A stretch of 44,739 bases of DNA from a virus: positions 1 through 44,739 of the IMG/VR virus record IMGVR_UViG_3300025759_000173; one strand, 5' to 3'. A program made the translations under genes and the position numbers. The number at the start of each line of letters is the position of its first letter. Position 1 is the first letter of the stretch. Positions 9,201 to 17,426 of this stretch are shown here, in pieces. The notes under the pieces are model-generated. The model searched no databases, had not been told where the DNA came from, and worked only from the letters and a program-made list of their open reading frames with translations.

Positions 9201-12200
9201 ACGACTTCATCTGTTTCGTCCAAAATATCTAGTTGTTGCATGTTGTAATCTTGCACTCTCTGCAAGTTTGTACGAGCAGTATTAGCCGCAATTTGTTCAT
9301 CAGAAGGACGATAAATAACACGCTGCAACACACGATTCGGCATACCACGAGGCCCCTCCATTGGGCGCAACATGTTATTCAACGTTTCTTCCAACCATGC
9401 AACAACACGAATATTGTCAACAGCCAACATTGGTTGCGTATAATTTCCGTTTTGAGCCAGTTCAGTTAAACGACTTAAAGCGATAGAACCTGCCTCGTCT
9501 TCGTGTTTCAAAATAAACCCTGTTACGTATGCTCGCACTAATGATGAAAGTTCGTCATACGTATCATCGTTTAACAAACGGTTTGATGCGGTTTTAGCGA
9601 TATTGCTTGACATAATTTTGTCGGTAGCAAGTTCAATTACGTCCTGTGTTGAACGACCAACAATTCCTAAATCGTTGCGTGCATCAAAAATTGCGCCGTA
9701 CACCATGTCGTAAGTTGTGAACGTGGGGGCGAACACGGTTTTCTGTCCTTTGACAGGCATACGAGTACGTCCACGGCCTGCTAACAAACTGCCGTCAGAA
9801 GCCAGTTCTTGGGGTCGTGCAACTATTTCAGAAGCCGATGTACGCGGATCGCGCAACAAACTTTGCAACCCATTAAACCGAATTTCATCAACCGCTTCAT
9901 CTAACGTCAAATAAACATTTTTAACGCCCGGGGCAATAACCGGTTCATATGTGCCAAGTCCGCGCATTCCGTAAAATACGTGTGGAATAAATGCTCGTAC
10001 AGGACTGTCAAAATCAATAAACCGGTGTGCTTTAAGTCTAAGCAAAGCATCGTCGCCCCATACATCAAACAAAGGTGATGGTTCTTCAGAACTTAGTTCC
10101 GCAATTTTCTTCAACATCATTAAATCTTGCGATTCATCAAACAACTCATCAATAACATTTGGACTGAGATTATTTTGTCGCAAACGTGATGCAATTATAA
10201 TATGGTTGGTAAGCAAAACTGGATTGGCGCGTATACGATCGTAGTCGATCCGGTTAGGCGACAAATATTGCAAATACTCATCTCCAAGCAAAGTGTCTAA
10301 AAATTTTTCGACTCCAGCAAGGTTTTGATCTTCCGCAAAAGTACCAAATGAACTAAGTACCTCGGCCAGAGCACGCACTACTTCTTCTTTTTCAGCAGAC
10401 GGAGTATCAAGAACAAATTGGTCGATTGCATTTAAAATATCGTCAAAAGTTTCGAGTGGTTGATTATTCCAACCATTAACACGCAACAAATCATTGTCAA
10501 GTACAACTTTAAAATCCATTAATCCCGGCGTGTCTTGTAAATACCTACTTTCTTCAAAACCATATCGAATTCTCCAAGGCATATTAAAAACGTTTCGGAT
10601 ATCGGCTAAACGAGGATCAGTCGAAATATCAACATTTGAAACATTTTCGAAAAGTTTATTTATGTCGGCAAGCAACGCTGCGTCGCGTTCATCAAGTTGG
10701 TCTAATAATCCGCCTATAGTAGTAGTCAAGTCCGAACGGTAACCAATTACCCCCGCATTACGTAACCTACCTGCTACAAAATCGCTTCGTCTAGTACCAA
10801 GATTACTTAACTGATTGAATTCACCTGTTGCAAATGCGCGCCAATTACCTGCCGGAATAACAATTTCTTTAATTACTTCGCCAGTATCTGGATCGGTGCG
10901 TTCCGTCCACCCTGTTAAAAATTGTATTTCTGCTAATTCGTTATTAGGAGTTGACGGTTGCATACGAGCAGCCGGAGGAATATCTACTTTTAGTCTACCT
11001 TCAGCATCAAAAAATGGGACTGCTGGCCTCGCCATAACGTCGTCAAATGTCATACCAACATTTCTTAACATCCAATCTAAATCTAATTCGTAAATAGTTC
11101 CGTAACCCGCTGATGAAGAAGACGTACCGGTCTGTTTCATCGCGTACTGTGCTGCTTGTTCAGGCAACATTGAAGTGGACAAAGCAACGGTGCCTCCTTC
11201 TGCTCGCCAATCACCTACGAACATTTGTAAATGCAAATTTCCTGCATCATCAATGTACGCGGTGTCTTGTGTTATGGGTCCAATACCACGGTACACAGAT
11301 CGTTTAAAACCCGGACGAGTAGTAAAATCGTTAAGTACGACGCCTAAAAGTTGTTCGGCGTTTTCAATTAATGCAAGATCGTAAAACTCTGTACCGTTTG
11401 ACGCTGCTCGGAATTCTGCGCCTAACGCTGCGGTATACCAACCGTAAAGTTGAGAGTTATCTTCTAGCAACTTTAATTGGTCGTACGCATAACTACTTAA
11501 CCAGTTACCTAATTCCGAAGAAACACTAGCAGGCGAAGTAGAGGGATCGAACTTTCCTTTCATAAACATTTGCACCCATTGAATACGGTTTTGCAAGTCT
11601 GCAATTTCTGTTTCAAATTGCAGCGAAAGCAAACCTAATTTGCCTTGCGCTTCTAAATCGTTCATCATGCGTTGAAGACGAACAATTCGACTTTCTAAAT
11701 CAGCAATCAACCCAAACTGTTGGTCTTCTTTCCCAAACGTCAACAACAGAGCCTCGTACTGATCGTTTAAGTTCATCCGGCGAAATGCAGTAATTATTTC
11801 ACCAAATTCTGTTAAATCAAAATCTGGGTCTTCCACCGGAATAATGCGAGGCAACACATCATCAAAAATATCTCCGTAATTAGGATCGTTAATAGTGTGG
11901 TGCGCCCGCCAATGCAAACCAGCGTTGTAGTCAGGGTTGCCAACATTCATTGTTTCAAAGTTGGCGTCATCCATCATCCGTGGAACAGGTAGCCCATCTA
12001 CTGAAACATCATGTATGTCTGTGCCTGTGAATTCGCGTACGTCTGCTAAACGACCTTGAGTGTTACCGCTAACACCATGAGCCATTGCTTGAACATGCAA
12101 CTTCATGCTTTCGCGTGCGCGTGCTGTTAATTGCTTGCTAACACCTGTTGCTGCGGTGCGTCGCCAACTGTTTTTCCCACCAAATGCTAAAGCAGAAAGA

Positions 12201-15112
12201 AGATCAGATTCGTTTATTTTTCCGGCGTCTTCAACACCGAACCATTTGAATAATTGTTTTCCTTTATCTGTCTTCCCTAAACCGTTTTGCATTTTAGCGC
12301 GGAACCATAACTGGTAATTATCAACATAATGGTTAACAATCTTGCCGCCGCCGATGCTATCAAGCATCCAAACCAGTGGATAAAGATGACCACTGTAACT
12401 GTATTTGTATCTGTTGTTTTTGTCTACGTTTAGAAGTCGGCGCATTTCGTCTGTTAAAACGGTTGGGTCTTGGTATTTGCTCAGACGGAGTGCTTCTTGG
12501 AACGCTTCGTAACGGGCCATGCCGCGTGCAGCCATTCCAGAACCCCACTGGCCAAGTTCGCCACGGAACATTGCTGCAAGCCATTCTTCGCCAACAGCAC
12601 GAGGAATAAATCCGGGACGGGCAACAACTGAGACACGCCACACTCCACTTGTTTTTTCAACAATGTCTGATGCTTTTGCAATGCCTCCAATTTCGCCAAA
12701 CCACAAAGATCGCTTCTTTGCTAACAACAACGTTTTGGGATCAGGAATCGCAATGCGTAAAGCAAGTTGCCCGGGCATTACAGCAGCAGTACCACGAACG
12801 TTTTTTGCATCGTTAAAAATTATGTTGTCGATATTTCCAATTCCGTATTTTTGCGAACGTGCAAGAATATCGTCAGCCCGATCACCGATACGCACAACAA
12901 ATTCGTCGTATAGTTTTTGCCCTGCTTCGGTTCCTTTCAATCCCGTAAAATCAAACATTGCGTCATAAAACGAACGCAGCACAGCAAGTCGATCCGAAAT
13001 GGAACCTTGATTCATCAAAGTGTTAAGGTACGATTGTTCCATCCATCGTGGCAGTTCAAAAATAGATGAGACTGTACTTACAAATTCTTCGATACCTTCG
13101 CCAGTTGACAAGTCGATAACGTTGTCACTTGACATGCGCGAAATTTTGTTTAGAAGGTTACCGACTTTAGGGCCACGGTAATAATGCAAAGGTACGAACG
13201 CTCGCCCAAGCAAAAAGCCAAGACCGCCTGATTCAGTTAATTTAATTTTGGAGTTGCGCAGCAAATAAGTTGGGACTACTTCGGTGCCAATAGAAGTTTG
13301 ATCTGCTAGTTCGCCAAACAAGGTTTCAGGATTAATGTCGTTGTCGGTAAGAAATTGGCGAACTTGCCGGTTTTGCCACGGTTCTGTCATTGCTGTACGG
13401 AAAGCAATAGCGTTTGTTCGTAAACGACCGCGAATTGAAGTAGATGTAAGAGGTTGCCAAACAACTTGGCCTACTCCACGGCGGGTTCCGACACCGCGAA
13501 CAAGGTGTGCTAATCCGTCGTAGCCTTTAACATATTCGTTAATAAATACGTCTGCTGTTAGTTTTTCAACAACATTCGTGTCTTGCAATTTGCCAGTACC
13601 ACGCATGTATTCGATAAGCGACAAGTACATTGGGCGCAAGTTAGTAGGGGCTTGGTCGTATCGCTGGTTGTTGACTGCATCAACAAGTTCGTCAACCCAC
13701 CGCACAATTTTGCGGTTTGATTTTGTTGTGTCTGTTCCGTAATACAGAATAGAAAGACTGGTTTGCAGATCACCAATTTCGCCTTCGGGTATTTTTAAAC
13801 CTTTGTATTTTGGAATTAACGAGTACCGCGCCATTCGACCTGCGCGTACTGCTGTGCCTGCAAGGTTAAACGGATCAAGAGCGATAAGGTAAAGACCATC
13901 AAGCGCACCGCTAACACGGCTCCATGAGTCGCTGCCCGGAGTTAATCCAAACATGCTGGCAACGTCGCGTCCGAACGTAGTTTTGCTTAACGCTAAGGTA
14001 ACAACGGCATCACGGAACTCTGGCATTGCCATAAGTTCAAGAAGTGATTGGCGTACTTGCTGATATTCGGGAGTGCCTTCTTCGGCATATTGAGCGGCAA
14101 CTTCGTCTAAGGCTTCGTTGCGTGCGCGCAAAGACATATCGCCGTCGTCAACAACGTCGCGCAACGACGCCATTTGTCCTGCAATATCGTAGGGAGTAAT
14201 GTTTGTTGCAATATCTCGCGCTAGAGACAACATGCTGTCGCTTTGAACCATGTCGTATGCTGCACGTTGTGCTTCAACAGTAAACGACGTATCACCGTCG
14301 TATGTTGTTCTGAAAGCAGTAATGTAATCGTTGAACCCTGTTGGTGCGGTACTCAACGCTGCAACAAGATTTGATGTTGCTTCTTTAGTGCCTAATGTAA
14401 TTGCGCCTGCTCGTAATGTGCCGCCTTTTCCACCCATCAACGAAGACACAACACGGCGGGTAGTAGCAGCACCACGGCCACCGCCTTTTCCACGCGAAGC
14501 GGCAGTAACGGCAACCGCAGCACCAATACCTGTTACTTCTGACAAAGCACGTTGCCACGGTGCTAATTGAGCACGCGACCTGTACAAATGCGGTACACGG
14601 TCACCGACCCAGAACAAACCACCAAACGTGCTTTTAGCACCGGCTTCAATCCAGTCTTGTTGCTGTCCCGGAATTAAATTCCAACCCGCTTGCGCTGCCC
14701 CAACAACAAACCCTAAGCCTCGTTCCAGCAAACCGGGTTTTTCCAAAGTAACAGGAGGAATATAACCAACATTAATTAACGTTTGTTGTTGTTGTTCGGT
14801 CATGTCGTACCAATGGCCACGTTGCTGCGAAGGCGACAAACGAGCCAAATCACTTGACCAATTAGCCAACTGTGTTGCACTTAAAGCAGCAACGCCTTGA
14901 TCTGCCAATGTAATAGGCGACATTCCTGATGTAGCCAATTCCATCATTAACGCAGAATCAGACCCAAAATCAGGAGCGATTTGCGAAATAATAGAAAGAT
15001 TTGATGAAACGTTTGCATCGGACGCAGCAACGGCTGGAGACACATATGCTGATGCGTCAATTTGCGCGTTATTAGGAATGTCTAGTTCATCGTCTTGGCT
15101 AATGAATGTCAT
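6242..15112 (-). CDS. Giant virion protein with candidate ADP-ribosyltransferase domain
   Basis: A single uninterrupted frame of 2956 codons, one fifth of the genome. Size and position after the portal gene match giant internal or ejection proteins of podoviruses (T7 gp16, N4 virion polymerase), but no RNA polymerase motif is seen. Residues about 1260-1420 resemble an ADP-ribosyltransferase: SVYRGIGP supplies the NAD-binding Arg, VALSTSM the Ser-Thr-Ser strand, and NNELAEIQFL a Glu-rich catalytic strand, followed by IVIPAGNWRAF as in the usual PPGT-FRV strand. The C-terminal 700 residues include hydrophobic helices (FWYAQENFLKRWVRG, LGAIPLNIASFMFPE) that could insert in membranes. The start at 15112 follows AAGGAAA and overlaps the previous gene by four bases. 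The ART call is from motifs only. Confidence 0.8.
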   Translation of the reverse strand: MTFISQDDELDIPNNAQIDASAYVSPAVAASDANVSSNLSIISQIAPDFGSDSALMMELATSGMSPITLADQGVAALSATQLANWSSDLARLSPSQQRGHWYDMTEQQQQTLINVGYIPPVTLEKPGLLERGLGFVVGAAQAGWNLIPGQQQDWIEAGAKSTFGGLFWVGDRVPHLYRSRAQLAPWQRALSEVTGIGAAVAVTAASRGKGGGRGAATTRRVVSSLMGGKGGTLRAGAITLGTKEATSNLVAALSTAPTGFNDYITAFRTTYDGDTSFTVEAQRAAYDMVQSDSMLSLARDIATNITPYDIAGQMASLRDVVDDGDMSLRARNEALDEVAAQYAEEGTPEYQQVRQSLLELMAMPEFRDAVVTLALSKTTFGRDVASMFGLTPGSDSWSRVSGALDGLYLIALDPFNLAGTAVRAGRMARYSLIPKYKGLKIPEGEIGDLQTSLSILYYGTDTTKSNRKIVRWVDELVDAVNNQRYDQAPTNLRPMYLSLIEYMRGTGKLQDTNVVEKLTADVFINEYVKGYDGLAHLVRGVGTRRGVGQVVWQPLTSTSIRGRLRTNAIAFRTAMTEPWQNRQVRQFLTDNDINPETLFGELADQTSIGTEVVPTYLLRNSKIKLTESGGLGFLLGRAFVPLHYYRGPKVGNLLNKISRMSSDNVIDLSTGEGIEEFVSTVSSIFELPRWMEQSYLNTLMNQGSISDRLAVLRSFYDAMFDFTGLKGTEAGQKLYDEFVVRIGDRADDILARSQKYGIGNIDNIIFNDAKNVRGTAAVMPGQLALRIAIPDPKTLLLAKKRSLWFGEIGGIAKASDIVEKTSGVWRVSVVARPGFIPRAVGEEWLAAMFRGELGQWGSGMAARGMARYEAFQEALRLSKYQDPTVLTDEMRRLLNVDKNNRYKYSYSGHLYPLVWMLDSIGGGKIVNHYVDNYQLWFRAKMQNGLGKTDKGKQLFKWFGVEDAGKINESDLLSALAFGGKNSWRRTAATGVSKQLTARARESMKLHVQAMAHGVSGNTQGRLADVREFTGTDIHDVSVDGLPVPRMMDDANFETMNVGNPDYNAGLHWRAHHTINDPNYGDIFDDVLPRIIPVEDPDFDLTEFGEIITAFRRMNLNDQYEALLLTFGKEDQQFGLIADLESRIVRLQRMMNDLEAQGKLGLLSLQFETEIADLQNRIQWVQMFMKGKFDPSTSPASVSSELGNWLSSYAYDQLKLLEDNSQLYGWYTAALGAEFRAASNGTEFYDLALIENAEQLLGVVLNDFTTRPGFKRSVYRGIGPITQDTAYIDDAGNLHLQMFVGDWRAEGGTVALSTSMLPEQAAQYAMKQTGTSSSSAGYGTIYELDLDWMLRNVGMTFDDVMARPAVPFFDAEGRLKVDIPPAARMQPSTPNNELAEIQFLTGWTERTDPDTGEVIKEIVIPAGNWRAFATGEFNQLSNLGTRRSDFVAGRLRNAGVIGYRSDLTTTIGGLLDQLDERDAALLADINKLFENVSNVDISTDPRLADIRNVFNMPWRIRYGFEESRYLQDTPGLMDFKVVLDNDLLRVNGWNNQPLETFDDILNAIDQFVLDTPSAEKEEVVRALAEVLSSFGTFAEDQNLAGVEKFLDTLLGDEYLQYLSPNRIDYDRIRANPVLLTNHIIIASRLRQNNLSPNVIDELFDESQDLMMLKKIAELSSEEPSPLFDVWGDDALLRLKAHRFIDFDSPVRAFIPHVFYGMRGLGTYEPVIAPGVKNVYLTLDEAVDEIRFNGLQSLLRDPRTSASEIVARPQELASDGSLLAGRGRTRMPVKGQKTVFAPTFTTYDMVYGAIFDARNDLGIVGRSTQDVIELATDKIMSSNIAKTASNRLLNDDTYDELSSLVRAYVTGFILKHEDEAGSIALSRLTELAQNGNYTQPMLAVDNIRVVAWLEETLNNMLRPMEGPRGMPNRVLQRVIYRPSDEQIAANTARTNLQRVQDYNMQQLDILDETDEVVELGDVELEQVGSLTSLYSFDDAQFAQFELTSFDGALGDQQDFVSGAYAFTDTNMRAIRSVLATGDQVEYVARAPLARRTEADELVIVQTGEKLNPNIEYFEFNQVNNQTEIGQAVSFNDPNLVEGIVLPTVDQELMWPVVGPLLLDRALRQQGRRLAVRNFTAPDNLPTNAVGADYVELPFARINDVDNVPIGKRPQQIVAPRIVTNTDSLRKGLFKRGASWFFDQTGKALNAVVRDPMFFHAYTARAEVGYKSLLRFMNRFKDDRSADTVIEQVARNFDNPIIRDAELAYGEGRQAAMLAVDDLFVDVEDYLWHQLRDGKITVNQFLAKVEEADFGLLVQMEVDPFEIRAERMRVLQELVDSNPTIKPSPKFLETMQGEVSEAFKAGLRKTDPNEQIVAQNATIVMREFATDILAVRRFKEYVQENAAQAAMNDVLPFIDSHEFKSVYAQQMRNLLPFWYAQENFLKRWVRGGINSGMFGLDQLRKAQLGYMGLRSSGIIVEDDDGTDYVVYPGSAPLNEFMGKTLGWIPGLSGSDLTFFNRARASSLLPGVNDQALDPGVGPLGAIPLNIASFMFPEIEPLRRAVLGDIATSDTYNNKALKILNSVLPRHVTRLFEPFMLTEDATINMNSAMITIISNDLARYEAGEDSDIPTPTSSPGDVQAYLDEVRNKARLAMITNGIMGLFTPGGPQLTVADAENVSQYFTGIGVENADDLLTTSYRDYLGAYGPDEGMDRFLQDFKDWGWDDVINPEALLTSRTETVSGAPLAPTAEAMQFYDDYSELANTYPYGFSWIVPPTKATDKTERYAWGQQFQSELRRRRVPEDVLNAIIFNEAAQVYFSFDDERERVLMNEDLTEDQVKRVNEMYDTAKQAFRAANPAFSDMLQNSDPRVRRQNTIDQIRSLVADPLAPKTETMPAIRKLSETFDIYTAARRVLSQSRSQRAINQLTALKDAYENEVGRIVLLYPELELLWLSVYKPESSL

Positions 15113-15549
15113 AGGTTTCCTTGATCCAACATACGCTTAATAACAGGATTACTTGTTCGTTTGTACATTTGTTCCAAAGTGCGGCGCATAGGAGACATGG
15201 TTTGAAAACGCTCTAATGCTTCCGGGCCTACTCCCGGGCCTGACGGCAAACCGGACGTAATAGGACGCGAACTAGGTTCACGCAAAATATTTTTAGGCAT
15301 CTGCGCAAGAATTTCCGCCGGATTGCGTTGAGCAGGGCCACTAGCAGCCTGTTGAACAAGTGTCGGTCGTGGATCAGGTGCCGTTGGTTGTTGCATTTGC
15401 GGAGATGGCATAGAACTCTCTCTGCTATTTGGTGCAGGCATCATGCGTTGCATGTCGGCTTGCGCTTTACCTTCACCGTAACGTTGACCAGCAACAGACT
15501 CAATATTTTGAGCATCTGCACCAGATTGTGTTTTACGACGACGAGGCAT
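15109..15549 (-). CDS. Unknown protein between portal and giant gene
   Basis: A 146-residue protein, basic at the N terminus (MPRRRKTQSG), then Gln/Pro/Ala/Ser-rich and probably disordered, with a short conserved-looking C-terminal helix (RRTLEQMYKRTSNPVIKRML). ATG overlaps the portal stop as TAATG, and the stop overlaps the giant gene start by four bases. Such linker-like proteins in this position may help portal or internal-protein assembly; I do not recognise a family. Confidence 0.65.
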   Translation of the reverse strand: MPRRRKTQSGADAQNIESVAGQRYGEGKAQADMQRMMPAPNSRESSMPSPQMQQPTAPDPRPTLVQQAASGPAQRNPAEILAQMPKNILREPSSRPITSGLPSGPGVGPEALERFQTMSPMRRTLEQMYKRTSNPVIKRMLDQGNL

Positions 15550-17426
15550 TACCTACCACCCATTCCTGCTTGCAACATTTGACGCATACGATCTTCAGGC
15601 CTCATCTGTTGTTGCTGCTGTTGAGCCATAGCAGCAGCCATCGCTTCTGGTGGGATAGCCCCTGCCGCCGCAGCCTGCGGGCCAGCAGCCAAACCTAACT
15701 GGGCTTGCGGACTCATCTGCGCTTGCTGTGCAGCCTGCTGCTCCATAGCAGCCTGCTGCGCCTCTGCTTGCTCGGCACGAACTTCCTCATCAACCTCAAC
15801 AGTCGCTTGGAAAATATCTTTCGTACCGTCCATCATCTTCTGACGGATACGTGCAAACACAGCCATTGGCATTTGACCAGACACCACCTGCTGCAACAAA
15901 CCACTAACCGCACCCTTTTCTAACTTCTCGTCAGTAATACGAGTCTGTTCGGCATGGGGGTCTTCGATCCACGGATGATGACGCTGGAACGTTTCCGCGC
16001 TAATAGTGTCAGAACCCAACATCGACCCCAACACCTGTGTGATCTGCACAATGTCGGCACCCGGAATAGCGTACGTCACCGTGTTATCTGTCGTTTCAAT
16101 AGTTTTGTTTGGCACAAACTCAACTTGGCCACGGTCACCCGACCAACCAGAAAACATCGTAAACTTCTTATTACCAAACCAGCCCTTGTAACACTCAAAA
16201 ATGGCTTGGTTTACTTTCGGCATCCACACTTCATCGACCTCGTGTACCTCTTGGATACGGGGATCAACTGAATATGAAGTCATTTCTGCTAGTGCACGGC
16301 CAGTACGCAACGCAGCACCCGGGGTTTCGCCACCAAACACAGGGCTTAAACCGGACGACACACGGAAGTTGCGTTCCAGCCGGTCAATCATCTGCGATGT
16401 ACGCACATCAGGCATCTGATTAATCGTGCCGATTTTTTCGGCGTCAGTCACAATGTTGATTTCGCCGTCACGGCCATCATGCCATTGGCCATCAGCCAAC
16501 CGTGGCGCACCACCACGGCTAGCCATCACATACATGTCAGGGAAAATAGCCTTTTCTTGCGCCAAAATGTCTAACGCCAACAACTTCGACTGCCACTTCG
16601 CGTTATCCAACAAAGCATTAAGACGGTTGCCGATACGATGCAGGCTGACCGCCCCCGGAGTAACCGCCATACACATACCTGCAAGGTTCGGCATCGGGTC
16701 AGTTAACGGCATCCACGGGCCACTAAACATGTTGTAATCACGGTAAATATGGTTACCGTCTTCTAACACGGGACCAAGCAAACCAAACCGGATTTGTTCG
16801 CTGTCGTGCCATTCAAACACATCCCACATTTCTGTGGTGTCGTATGGGCTGATAGGGCCACCGATTTCGCCTCGGGTCTGCGGGAATCGCGAACGCAAAT
16901 AATCGCCGGAGTATCGGGTTACGAAAGCCACATATTCAGGGGCTTCCATTGATTCTAATGCTCGTTCCTCAGGGAACGTTTGCAACGGGTCACGAACCCT
17001 GATCTTTGGCATACCGGTGCGGAAACACGGCTCCACCATGATACTTGCCGTATCGTAAGCGTTAAGGTGGCGCATGTACCGGCGACGCAGCAACGCCCAG
17101 CCGTTATGATGATACGTAGCGGAAAGGATACGGCGACGGTCGTTCGCCATTGCCTTGCTACGCACCCCAACGTCTTTGTACGGATCAAGAGCGGGGCTGT
17201 ACACGGTTGGCTTGACAGATGCGGCACGCAATGCGAGAGCGTCCACAACGTCCGTGATTAGCGACGGGGTAAGGTTTGGCATGTCCGGTTCGTCGGCAAC
17301 GTCCGGCATTGGCAACACGTAATCTGCTTCGTACGCCTCGCGAATGTTTTGCATACGACGCAAAACCGGTGAACGACGATTCTGTAAATCAATCGTCATC
17401 TGTCTAATAGTTTCAAAATCTCGCAT
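15549..17426 (-). CDS. Portal protein
   Basis: A 625-residue portal, the dodecameric ring at the capsid vertex through which DNA is packaged and ejected. The start at 17426 is chosen because AAGGAG precedes it and it overlaps the terminase stop as TAATG. Support: an N-terminal helical segment (RDFETIRQMTIDLQNRR), a region of roughly 400 residues with mixed strands and helices typical of phage portals, and a C-terminal Gln/Ala/Met-rich tail (residues about 540-625) like the portal barrel or crown. It sits directly after the terminase, the usual order. It lacks obvious homology to lambda or T4 portals by eye, so the call rests on fold-like pattern, size and location. Confidence 0.85.
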   Translation of the reverse strand: MRDFETIRQMTIDLQNRRSPVLRRMQNIREAYEADYVLPMPDVADEPDMPNLTPSLITDVVDALALRAASVKPTVYSPALDPYKDVGVRSKAMANDRRRILSATYHHNGWALLRRRYMRHLNAYDTASIMVEPCFRTGMPKIRVRDPLQTFPEERALESMEAPEYVAFVTRYSGDYLRSRFPQTRGEIGGPISPYDTTEMWDVFEWHDSEQIRFGLLGPVLEDGNHIYRDYNMFSGPWMPLTDPMPNLAGMCMAVTPGAVSLHRIGNRLNALLDNAKWQSKLLALDILAQEKAIFPDMYVMASRGGAPRLADGQWHDGRDGEINIVTDAEKIGTINQMPDVRTSQMIDRLERNFRVSSGLSPVFGGETPGAALRTGRALAEMTSYSVDPRIQEVHEVDEVWMPKVNQAIFECYKGWFGNKKFTMFSGWSGDRGQVEFVPNKTIETTDNTVTYAIPGADIVQITQVLGSMLGSDTISAETFQRHHPWIEDPHAEQTRITDEKLEKGAVSGLLQQVVSGQMPMAVFARIRQKMMDGTKDIFQATVEVDEEVRAEQAEAQQAAMEQQAAQQAQMSPQAQLGLAAGPQAAAAGAIPPEAMAAAMAQQQQQQMRPEDRMRQMLQAGMGGR

